A stretch of 64,000 bases of DNA, from positions 44,087-108,086 of the forward strand of contig JAETOE010000014.1 of assembly GCA_021771815.1 (NCBI GenBank). The letters are read 5' to 3'. Within the stretch, counting starts at the first letter, position 1, and each line of letters begins with the position of its first letter. Made by a program: the position numbers and the translations under genes. The stretch is from Roseburia hominis. GTDB taxonomy: Bacteria; Bacillota; Clostridia; Lachnospirales; Lachnospiraceae. The notes under the pieces are model-generated. The model ran no database searches. It was not told the DNA's origin and saw nothing but the letters and a program-made list of their open reading frames with translations. Shown here one piece after another: positions 9,134 to 16,848 of this stretch.

Positions 9134-9227
9134 GTACGCGAAGGCAATGGGAAACGGCAGGTCTTTAAGCGGGATGCTGCGGACGAATGATAATCGAAAG
9201 ACAATTGGAAAATATGGGGAAATTGCT

Positions 9228-12071
9228 ATGATACAATTACGTGCGAATCAGGAATTGAGACAGACTTTTACAACGCTGATCGAGACGATGAAGGTTCCGG
9301 TAAAGTGGAACGGGATCTTCGTGGTGATCGATAACTATATTATTTTGCAGGGAGAAGTGCGCTCCCTGTTTTTTCATTTTGACACGAGAAAAGTGGCGAC
9401 GAACATTATCGACATTCCGCTCAAAGAGGACGCGGTCGCGGACACGGCAGGAAATGTGCGGGTGCAGAATGCGATCAATATGATCCTCTACGCGTTTGGA
9501 AAATGGGGAACGATCAAAGGGCTTAAGGTGGAGAAGAGCCATAAGCAGTTGAACGATCTGTTTGTCGGCGTTATGCGGGAACTCGGCGTGGAACCGGAAT
9601 ATACACAGATGTACTTTCGATTTTACCGCCACGGAATGCGCATCACTTACGAGGATGTGATTCAGATGGCGTTAGAATCCGGCGAGGAGAATGAGGAGGA
9701 GACGGAAGGGAGTACGAGAGGGCTTTGGCGCAAGATCGTATGGAAGAAGGCGCGTGTGAATTTCGCGCATGTTGACACAACGGTCAGGGAGCGAAGGGGC
9801 AGCCGTATCGGAAACAATTTTTATCTGGTGGGATATCTGTGCCCGTCGTGCGGGGAGAAGCTTCACATGGTCGTCTATCCGATGGGAAAGGAATTCCTCG
9901 TTGAGACGGAGGAGGGAGGCGTTCTTCTGGCGAGAGCGGCGGCGTGCAGCAGATGCCTTCACTTCTATACGCCGCGCCCGCGCAGGCTGTTTGCCGACGG
10001 GGATATGTATATGCTCGATTTTGATGGGGACGAGGCAGCATACGAGGATTATCTGGAACTGCTCGGACGTGACGGCGACCGGGTGTCGAATTACCATACG
10101 AATGAGTTTGCGGACGGAAGAGCGCCGGAGGATGAGGAGTTGGGGGAAGATCTGGATGAACTTTGCTCCAATCTGCCGGAACTGACCGACCTGGAATTGC
10201 GGAAGCTTGAGGCGCGCATGGAGGAGGGGTTTTACCCGGAGGAGAGTATCGCGAAGTACGAGCCGAGGGTACAGGCGTACAGGAAAGAGCGGACGGCGGA
10301 CAGAGACGGTGCGCGTGACGGCGCAGGAAGAGAGAGTGCGCGTGGCGGTGCAGGAAGAGCGGACGGAGAGAGAGAGCAGGCGGCGGATCATGGCGCACAA
10401 AAGAAAACGGGGGAGAGTGGTGCTGCCGGCGAGAGACATGACGGCGGACAGAGGAAAGACAGAGAGAACGATGTTTTTGGCGAGCGGCATGATGGCGGAC
10501 AGAGGGAAGACGGAGCGTATCAGTCGCCCGGGAATCGGCAGAAAATCGGGCAGAGTGCCGCAGGAGAGCGGGAGAGAGCCGGGCAGGAAGGTGCGTGGAA
10601 TCGCCAGAGGGCGGGTGGAAGCCGCAGCACTGACGATGTTTCACGGAGAACCGGACAGCATGGAGATCACACGGAAGAGACGCTTGTCGTCGAACCGGCG
10701 GAAAAGCAGGAGGCAAGGGAAAAGTACGAGGCGCGCATAAGGCAGCTTGACCGCTATTCCGAGCGTCAGCTAAAGGAATTGAAGCGTCAGCTCGAGGGGG
10801 AGAAGAAGCTGACATACGAGGAGAAGAAGTCCTATTTAGATCAGATAAAGGAAAAGCTGTCCCGCGATCTGGCGACGCGCCTTAAGGCGAAGGTGGACGC
10901 CTGCGAGGGGAAGAATTATGCGGTGATGAAGCGCGTGTCTGATGAAGTGAAAGCAGAGGAACTTCCGGCGGAATTAAAGCGCCCGCTCCTCGCACGGCTG
11001 CAGGAATGGATGGATGCGCAGGCAAAACGCGAGGTGGAGCAGCTTGTCGCAAAGATGCCGCCGAATCTCGACCGCAGACAATACCAGGAGTATCTTGCGA
11101 GGTTAAAGGAATATGAGGGCGTGGATCTTGGACCCTACGCGGAGAAGCTTGCAGGGGGACGGGAAGCGGCGGAGAAGCAGGAAATTGCGAATTTGATGAA
11201 ACGGGCGAGAAAAGTCAGCCGGGAGGATTATAAGGAGCTTGCGAAAAGGCTACAGGAAGGAGATTTTCTGCCGCAGCTTACAGCGCCTTATCTGGAGCGC
11301 ATCGAAGATAAAATTCGTCAGATGGATGCGGATGCGATTGCCGAAATCTGCCCCGCACCTTTGCAGATGTCGTTTGAGGAGGGGATGGAGGCATACCGGA
11401 AGCTACAGGAAGGAGATTTCCTCCCGGAACTTAAGGAGGACGCCGTAAAGGCGCTCACGAAACGGCTTTCGCGGATCAAGGCGGACGAGTGCGAACTTCT
11501 GGTTAAAAAGCTCAAAGGAGAGCTTGCGGAGGCGGGAATCGCGGAGAATCCGCGGCATCATTTTTATCCGGCGAGAAAGGTGCTTATGAATCAGGCGGCG
11601 CCGGAGGAGACGGAGCTGATCGACTTTGCGATGGCGTCGTATGCGGCGGACAGAGGTCTGTTCGAATATCCCATTCTGGTCGTGGATGCGACGAAAAACG
11701 GCACCGGAAAAGAGGGAATGATCCTGACGCCGGATCACCTGTATTACAGTACGGCGTTTTCTGCTTACGGAACGGAGATTGCGTCGATCCGCGGCATTAC
11801 AGCGTCGACCGGGCTGTTGAACCGCGGCATCTATGTGCACCCGAAAAACGCTGCGAAGTACAAGGTGCCTTATGCGGTAGAGACGAAGGAACTGACGGCG
11901 TATGCGGACGTGCTGGATGCATTCGTGAAATATCTGATCGAGAAGCCGGATTCCAGGAAGGTGACTTATCTTGCAAGGGAAAAGCACGACACGATCTGCT
12001 GTTTTAGGTGCGGGTATGCCTATAAAGGAGGAACTGTCTGCCCGAAATGCGGATATCAGAACAACGAATAG
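9228..12071 (+). CDS. Unrecognised 947-residue zinc-ribbon protein with coiled coil and low-complexity linker
   Basis: I do not recognise this family. Start chosen at 9228 (GGGGA upstream; the promoter at 9105-9133 rules out longer forms). Visible parts: a globular N-terminus (1-150), a zinc-ribbon-like pair CPSC and CSRC (about 205-241), an acidic segment, a charged Arg/Glu/Gly/Asp linker with repeats such as GERHDGGQR (about 354-487), a Lys/Glu-rich helical region (490-600), two copies of a module containing LQEGDFLP (about 675 and 725), a folded C-terminal domain (788-911) with the look of a small PH-like beta fold, and a final zinc ribbon CFRCGY...CPKCGY. No signal peptide or membrane helix. 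The linker is locally GC-rich. Confidence 0.85.
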   Translation: MIQLRANQELRQTFTTLIETMKVPVKWNGIFVVIDNYIILQGEVRSLFFHFDTRKVATNIIDIPLKEDAVADTAGNVRVQNAINMILYAFGKWGTIKGLKVEKSHKQLNDLFVGVMRELGVEPEYTQMYFRFYRHGMRITYEDVIQMALESGEENEEETEGSTRGLWRKIVWKKARVNFAHVDTTVRERRGSRIGNNFYLVGYLCPSCGEKLHMVVYPMGKEFLVETEEGGVLLARAAACSRCLHFYTPRPRRLFADGDMYMLDFDGDEAAYEDYLELLGRDGDRVSNYHTNEFADGRAPEDEELGEDLDELCSNLPELTDLELRKLEARMEEGFYPEESIAKYEPRVQAYRKERTADRDGARDGAGRESARGGAGRADGEREQAADHGAQKKTGESGAAGERHDGGQRKDRENDVFGERHDGGQREDGAYQSPGNRQKIGQSAAGERERAGQEGAWNRQRAGGSRSTDDVSRRTGQHGDHTEETLVVEPAEKQEAREKYEARIRQLDRYSERQLKELKRQLEGEKKLTYEEKKSYLDQIKEKLSRDLATRLKAKVDACEGKNYAVMKRVSDEVKAEELPAELKRPLLARLQEWMDAQAKREVEQLVAKMPPNLDRRQYQEYLARLKEYEGVDLGPYAEKLAGGREAAEKQEIANLMKRARKVSREDYKELAKRLQEGDFLPQLTAPYLERIEDKIRQMDADAIAEICPAPLQMSFEEGMEAYRKLQEGDFLPELKEDAVKALTKRLSRIKADECELLVKKLKGELAEAGIAENPRHHFYPARKVLMNQAAPEETELIDFAMASYAADRGLFEYPILVVDATKNGTGKEGMILTPDHLYYSTAFSAYGTEIASIRGITASTGLLNRGIYVHPKNAAKYKVPYAVETKELTAYADVLDAFVKYLIEKPDSRKVTYLAREKHDTICCFRCGYAYKGGTVCPKCGYQNNE

Positions 12072-12132
12072 GAATGAGACAGGGCGGTACTTTAATATAT
12101 TTAGGTAATAAAACAGAAAACCGGATGACAGT

Positions 12133-12954
12133 ATGCAGAATCATTGCAAAAAAGGGTTATGTATCGCATTTTTATTTTCATTGATGTTCCTGTCGGGATG
12201 GCAGGTGGCGAAAATGCGGGAGAAACGGACGATCGATACTGCTTCGATTGCAGCGCAGGCGGAGAACTGGGGGCTTGGATTCGGCGCGGAGGGAACCCAG
12301 CCGACCGGAAACGCGACAGCGGAGGAATTAAAGCAGTACGATACATATTTCGTGGGAGATGCGTCGAAGAAAGTGATTTATCTGACGTTTGACTGTGGAT
12401 ATGAGAACGGAAATACCGAGGCAATTTTAGACGCGTTAAAGAAGCACAATGCCCCGGCGACGTTTTTTGTGGTGGGACATTTTCTTGAGAGCGCGCCGGA
12501 CATTGCAAAAAGGATGGTGGCGGAGGGACATACGGTCGGCAATCATACCTATCATCACCCGGATATGTCGTCCATCTCGGATCTGGCTTCGTTTCAGAAG
12601 GAGATGGACGATAACGCCGCGCTCTTTAAAGAGGCGACGGGGCAGGAGATGACAAAGTACTACAGACCGCCGCAGGGCAAATACAGCACGGAAAACCTTA
12701 AGATGGCAAAGGAACTCGGCTATCACACCTTTTTCTGGAGCCTCGCTTATGTGGACTGGAACGTGGATGCACAGCCGACGAAGGAGGAAGCGTTCGATAA
12801 GCTGCTCGGGCGCATCCACCCGGGGGCGATCGTATTGCTGCACAGCACATCGAAGACAAACGGAGAAATCTTAGATGAACTGCTGACAAAGTGGGAGGAG
12901 ATGGGGTACACGTTTGCGCCGCTGTCGGATTTCTGTGAAAAACAGGAGGCGTAA
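12133..12954 (+). CDS. PdaA-like polysaccharide deacetylase (peptidoglycan N-acetylmuramic acid deacetylase type)
   Basis: A 273-residue NodB-fold deacetylase with an N-terminal hydrophobic segment (about 8-24) that acts as a signal anchor or signal peptide. Motif 1 is TFDCGYENGNT (catalytic Asp), motif 2 NHTYHHP (metal-binding histidines), motif 3 YRPPQGKYS, then FFWSLAYVDW and a C-terminal IVLLHS. TFDCGYENG and SLAYVDW are characteristic of PdaA, which deacetylates muramic acid during delta-lactam formation in spore cortex; this would fit a spore former. The Shine-Dalgarno is weak (GGATG). It converges on the glycosyltransferase at 12963. Confidence 0.85.
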   Translation: MQNHCKKGLCIAFLFSLMFLSGWQVAKMREKRTIDTASIAAQAENWGLGFGAEGTQPTGNATAEELKQYDTYFVGDASKKVIYLTFDCGYENGNTEAILDALKKHNAPATFFVVGHFLESAPDIAKRMVAEGHTVGNHTYHHPDMSSISDLASFQKEMDDNAALFKEATGQEMTKYYRPPQGKYSTENLKMAKELGYHTFFWSLAYVDWNVDAQPTKEEAFDKLLGRIHPGAIVLLHSTSKTNGEILDELLTKWEEMGYTFAPLSDFCEKQEA

Positions 12955-12962
12955 GGTCAGTG

Positions 12963-14366
12963 TCAGTGCCCTAAGATTTTCTGCGTATTTTCTTTGATTT
13001 TTTCGGAAAGTCTCGCGTACTGGACCAAATCTTCCTCGGAAAAACCGTCAAAGCGCGCCGCGTCGAAATCGTTCTGGGCGGTGGCAAGATCCGGCAGGAT
13101 GGCGTCGGCGGCGGGCAGCAGTTCGACTTTTAAATATTTCTTTGTCAACCTGCGGGAAGGTTTTTCGAAAGCCCTTCCGCTGTCGTTTCTGGAAGCTTTG
13201 GCGGTCTGCTTTTCGGCGGAGGTTCGGGCTACCTTTTCGCGGACATCTGTTACCTTGACAAGATCCTTCGCGGAAAGCCGCTGCAGTGTCCTTGAGAGCG
13301 TATTCTTAGACATACCAGCGAAATCCGCAAGCTCTTTTAAACTGGCAAAGGTGTGCGCCTGGCTTAAGCAGAGCAGCAGGGAGATGTCATGGAGCGATAA
13401 GCCGTTGCGGAGTGCGACGACTTCAAGATAGTGCTCCAAAAGCTTTCTGCTGCGGTAAGTCTCCGATACGATGCCTTCGCCGGAAATCGCTTCGGAATAG
13501 ACGTTTGTGCGTTCATTGCCGAGCTTTGAAACGCCGGGCAGCAGCGCCGGGGGGACGCTTCCGTCCCCTGCGGCGTCGATGAGAAAGCGGTAGACCATAA
13601 GGCGCTTCTTTTCATAATCTTTTTCGTCGTAGACATTCTTGTAAAATTCATTGTAATACTCAAAGACCATGAGCTTCATCCGTACCGTGTTGCTGATACT
13701 GACGCCCTGACTTGCGAGCGAACCTTTTGTCTTGACATAGTAGTAGATGGGAGCCTGCAGTGCATAGAACACCTGCGCGTGTATGATGTATTCCAGATTG
13801 AAAAGGAAATCCTCGCACCAGTTGATGGAACTGTCCATGCGCAGCTTGTACTTTTCGACGATATCCCTGCGGTAAAGCTTGTTCCAGAGAACGCCGTAAT
13901 AGAAATCGGCGGGATTTTCCATCATGTGTTCCGAAAATTCCTCGCGCGTCAGCACGCCGTCCTCCTCGATATCTCCCTTGTGGGAGACGCGCTCTCCGAC
14001 GACACGGTAAAAGTCGGCGATGACCATATCGCAGTTGTGTTCCGTGGCAGCGCGGACTAATAGCCTGGTAGCGTCCGGCGTGATCCAGTCGTCGCTGTCA
14101 AGAAACTGCAGATACGTTCCCTGCGCCTGGTCGAGCGCGAGATTGCGCGTGTCGGACACGCCGGTATTTTCCTTATGGATGACATGTATGCGGGAATCCG
14201 AGGCGGCGTATTCGTCACAGATTGCGCCGGAAGAATCGGTGCTCCCGTCGTTTACAAGAAAGAGTTCGAAATCTTTATATTCCTGACGCACGATACTGTC
14301 CACACAGCGTCGGAGATATTTTTCCGCGTTATAGACCGGAACGATAATGCTTACCATTGGTTTCAT
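12963..14366 (-). CDS. Family 2 glycosyltransferase fused to a C-terminal MarR-like winged helix
   Basis: 467 residues. Residues 1-230 are a GT2 (GT-A fold) glycosyltransferase: VSIIVPVYNAEKYL, NDGSTDSS, and the metal-binding FLDSDDW near residue 90. About residues 318-467 look like a MarR-family regulator: a dimerisation helix, the helix-turn-helix LKELADFAGMSKNTLSRTL, a wing enlarged by about 35 charged residues, and a C-terminal FSEEDLVQYARLSEKIKENT, which is typical of MarR C-termini. The first in-frame ATG (14381) overlaps GGAGG, so the start is 14366. Single-gene transcript. Sugar donor and DNA target unknown. Confidence 0.85.
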   Translation of the reverse strand: MKPMVSIIVPVYNAEKYLRRCVDSIVRQEYKDFELFLVNDGSTDSSGAICDEYAASDSRIHVIHKENTGVSDTRNLALDQAQGTYLQFLDSDDWITPDATRLLVRAATEHNCDMVIADFYRVVGERVSHKGDIEEDGVLTREEFSEHMMENPADFYYGVLWNKLYRRDIVEKYKLRMDSSINWCEDFLFNLEYIIHAQVFYALQAPIYYYVKTKGSLASQGVSISNTVRMKLMVFEYYNEFYKNVYDEKDYEKKRLMVYRFLIDAAGDGSVPPALLPGVSKLGNERTNVYSEAISGEGIVSETYRSRKLLEHYLEVVALRNGLSLHDISLLLCLSQAHTFASLKELADFAGMSKNTLSRTLQRLSAKDLVKVTDVREKVARTSAEKQTAKASRNDSGRAFEKPSRRLTKKYLKVELLPAADAILPDLATAQNDFDAARFDGFSEEDLVQYARLSEKIKENTQKILGH

Positions 14367-14434
14367 AAAAAGAACCTCCATAAAATGAATCTTCTTTTTA
14401 TCATAGCGTGGCTTTGAAAATTTTGCAATGAAAA

Positions 14435-14472
14435 GATTGCCCTTGTACGGGAAGATTGTCCTTGTACGGGAA
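14435..14472. repeat. 19-bp tandem duplication over a promoter -35 region
   Basis: GATTGYCCTTGTACGGGAA is present at 14435-14453 and 14454-14472, differing at one base. The second copy supplies the TTGTAC -35 of the promoter below. Confidence 0.9.
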
Positions 14473-14490
14473 GGGTGGAAATGCTATTAT
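14462..14490 (+). promoter_or_regulatory. Promoter of the acetyltransferase-kinase gene
   Basis: TTGTAC (14462-14467), 17 bases, TATTAT (14485-14490), followed by a leader of about 85 bases. The upstream repeat copy carries a second TTGTAC. Confidence 0.7.
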
Positions 14491-14581
14491 AGGAAAAAGT
14501 ATCAGAGAGCAGACAGAAGCTAAGAACAAAACGGGCAGATATTTAATATGCAGTCAAAAAGATACGGATGGAGGAGAGGTT

Positions 14582-15658
14582 ATGAGACAGATTGAGACGG
14601 AGAGATTGATTTTAAGACCGTGGAAATGGGAGGATGCGGAGGATATGTATGCATACGCATCCTCGCCAAATGTAGGACCGAGAGCGGGATGGAAACCGCA
14701 CGAGAGCATTGAGGAAACCAGACAGATCATGAAGGAAATGTTTGTGGGAGCGGATGACGTGTGGGCGCTTGAATTAAAGGAAAATCACAAAGTGATAGGC
14801 TCTTTGGGGCTGCATGAGACCAGCAGGGGAGGTCTTGTTTACGACAGGGAAATGGGCTACGTGCTTTCGGAGGAATACTGGGGACGGGGGCTTATGCCGG
14901 AAGCGGCTGCGCGCGCGGTACAGTTCGCATTTGAGGAACTCGGCGTTGAAATACTGATGGTAGCGCATTTTGATTTCAACATGCGCTCCAGGCGCGTGAT
15001 AGAAAAGCTTGGGTTTTCGTGGCTGACGCATTTGGAAAAGAGCTGGAGGCGCTATGACGGTGCGGAATTAAACGATGAGGTCTACGGTATGACCAGGGCG
15101 CAGTACCGGAAGGAAAGTCCTGACATTTTGACGGTGCAGGATGTGGATTACCGTATCGTCAGGCTGCTTGGAAAGGGAAAAGGGGGATATTCCTACCTTG
15201 CATGGGATGGCAGGAAGCGGTATGTGGTAAAGCAGATTCACCATGAGCCATGCGACTATTATACGTTTGGGGATAAGATGGAAGCGGAGCAGCGGGACTA
15301 TAAAAAACTGCTGGAAACCGGTATTGCGCTGCCAAGGCTGCTCGCAGTAGATACGGATAAGGAATGTATTCTAAAGGAGTATATCAAGGGAGATACGATT
15401 TACGATCTGGTTTATCGGGATGAGATGAAAGCGGAATATATAGAGCAGGTGAAGCGGATGTGCGCGCTGTGTTACAGGGCAAATATCAATATCGACTATT
15501 TCCCCACAAATTTTGTGGTACAGGATGGAGTTCTTTACTATATTGACTACGAATGCAATGAATATATGGAAGAGTGGAACTTTGAAAACTGGGGTGTGAA
15601 GTATTGGTCAAAGACGCCGGAATTTCTGGCGTATGTAGAGGAACACGGAGGAAACTAG
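14582..15658 (+). CDS. GNAT acetyltransferase fused to a kinase-like domain
   Basis: 358 residues, start at 14582 after GGAGGAGAGG. Residues 1-170 are a RimJ/RimL-type N-acetyltransferase (begins IETERLILRPWKWEDAEDMY, with GYVLSEEYWGRGLMPEA for acetyl-CoA binding). Residues 180-358 look like a small protein-kinase-like fold: glycine loop GKGKGGYS near 196, VVKQ with the likely ATP-binding Lys near 215, IDYFPTNFV near 303 (Asp and Asn in catalytic-loop spacing), and YYIDYE as the metal-binding Asp. The His of a classical HRD is missing. The order resembles AAC-APH antibiotic-modifying fusions, but sequence motifs do not show an aminoglycoside enzyme; substrate unknown. Confidence 0.8.
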   Translation: MRQIETERLILRPWKWEDAEDMYAYASSPNVGPRAGWKPHESIEETRQIMKEMFVGADDVWALELKENHKVIGSLGLHETSRGGLVYDREMGYVLSEEYWGRGLMPEAAARAVQFAFEELGVEILMVAHFDFNMRSRRVIEKLGFSWLTHLEKSWRRYDGAELNDEVYGMTRAQYRKESPDILTVQDVDYRIVRLLGKGKGGYSYLAWDGRKRYVVKQIHHEPCDYYTFGDKMEAEQRDYKKLLETGIALPRLLAVDTDKECILKEYIKGDTIYDLVYRDEMKAEYIEQVKRMCALCYRANINIDYFPTNFVVQDGVLYYIDYECNEYMEEWNFENWGVKYWSKTPEFLAYVEEHGGN

Positions 15659-15692
15659 TGTGAAAAATCCATATATGGAAGATTTTTCACAC
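15658..15692 (+). terminator. Perfect 12-bp hairpin at the end of the acetyltransferase-kinase gene
   Basis: GTGTGAAAAATC (15658-15669) pairs with GATTTTTCACAC (15681-15692); the first G is the last base of the TAG stop. No T run follows, so termination is uncertain. It occupies the region an upstream GTG start (15660) of the next gene would use. Confidence 0.55.
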
Positions 15693-15737
15693 GCAAATTT
15701 GTGCCTGCGGCCCAAAGTTTGCAGGTATCGGAAAGGC

Positions 15738-16604
15738 ATGGTTATTAAAGTGATTTATCTGTCTCATTTTTCCTTCCCGGATGCGGAGCGGGAGTATGAT
15801 TTTATCTTAGGGCAGAAGCGCACCTGTTACGATACGGTCTATCCTTTTCAGATTTTATCGAAGCACAGACTTTCGGTGCTGGACTTTGAGCCGGTGACGA
15901 TTCTCTACGGCGGGAACGGCTGCGGCAAGACGACCGCGCTCAATGTGATTGCGGAAAAGCTTGGACTTAAGCGGGACACCTTATATAACCGCTCAAATTT
16001 CTTCGAGACTTATACGGGGATGTGCGATTTTCGGACGGAGCATCCGATTCCGTCCGTCAGCAGGATCATTACGAGCGACGATGTGTTTGACTTTATGTTA
16101 AACCTCCGCAGCATCAACGAGGGAATCGACCGGAAGAGGGAAGCACTCTTTGAGGAATATCTCGATGCAAAGTACGGGCAGTTTCAGTTGAGATCCATGG
16201 CGGACTACGACAAGTTTCGGAAGGTCAATATGGCGCGCAGCAAGTCCCAGTCCAAGTATGTGCGGAAGAATCTCATGGACAACGTGCGGGAGCATTCCAA
16301 CGGGGAGAGCGCATTTCTTTATTTTTCGGAGAAAATCGAGGAGAACGGCTTGTATCTTCTGGACGAGCCGGAGAACAGCCTCTCCCCGGACAGACAGCAG
16401 GAGCTGTTAAAGTTTCTGGAGGATTCGGCGCGCTTTTTCGGCTGTCAGTTTCTTATTTCCACACACTCGCCGTTCTTACTTTCCATGCGCAATGCGAAGA
16501 TCTATGATATGGACGAGGAGGTCGTCGATGTGAAGCGGTGGACAGAATTGGAAAATGTGCGGGTGTATTATGAGTTTTTTAAGAAGCATGAAGGGGAATT
16601 TTGA
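15738..16604 (+). CDS. ABC/AAA-type ATPase (COG3910-like)
   Basis: 288 residues if started at the ATG at 15738; a GTG at 15660 is in frame but lies in the hairpin. Walker A is GGNGCGKTT (near residue 60). Walker B and D-loop form YLLDEPENSLSP, and the switch His is in ISTHSPFLLSM, as in SMC/RecF/OLD-like single-domain ATPases. No membrane partner is adjacent and there is no signal peptide, so it is probably a cytoplasmic ATPase; ATPases of this kind occur in DNA repair and defence as well as in unknown roles. It follows the acetyltransferase-kinase gene by 79 bases. Confidence 0.75.
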   Translation: MVIKVIYLSHFSFPDAEREYDFILGQKRTCYDTVYPFQILSKHRLSVLDFEPVTILYGGNGCGKTTALNVIAEKLGLKRDTLYNRSNFFETYTGMCDFRTEHPIPSVSRIITSDDVFDFMLNLRSINEGIDRKREALFEEYLDAKYGQFQLRSMADYDKFRKVNMARSKSQSKYVRKNLMDNVREHSNGESAFLYFSEKIEENGLYLLDEPENSLSPDRQQELLKFLEDSARFFGCQFLISTHSPFLLSMRNAKIYDMDEEVVDVKRWTELENVRVYYEFFKKHEGEF

Positions 16605-16848
16605 AATTATCGGTGAGTATGATTTACGCATAAATTGAAAAAACGGGCAGATTTCCCCTGTGACAGGTTTGAAGGTTTTTGGGGTTGTCAAAGTTCGTTA
16701 ACCGTTGTTATTCCAACTGTGGCTGCAGGTTATGGATGTTTTCCGGCGTCTCATAGAATTTTTTCTTGTAAGGACAGCTGCTGCACGGTTTGAAATATTT
16801 ATACCGTGCTGATAGTACTTACAAACAAGCTGCAATTCCAGCAACCAT

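Noticed and set aside
9672..10815. Long antisense open frames opposite the 947-residue gene
   Set aside because: Length is explained by the GC-rich low-complexity coding sequence; the translations are compositionally abnormal (Pro/Arg/His-rich).
15660..15737. GTG-initiated N-terminal extension of the ATPase at 15738
   Set aside because: The stretch is a perfect inverted repeat starting in the upstream stop codon, and the encoded residues do not fit the fold.
16605..16848. Possible remnant gene in the gap between the ATPase and AraC genes
   Set aside because: A short minus-strand frame exists, but I see no family motif and no start site; I could not support a pseudogene.
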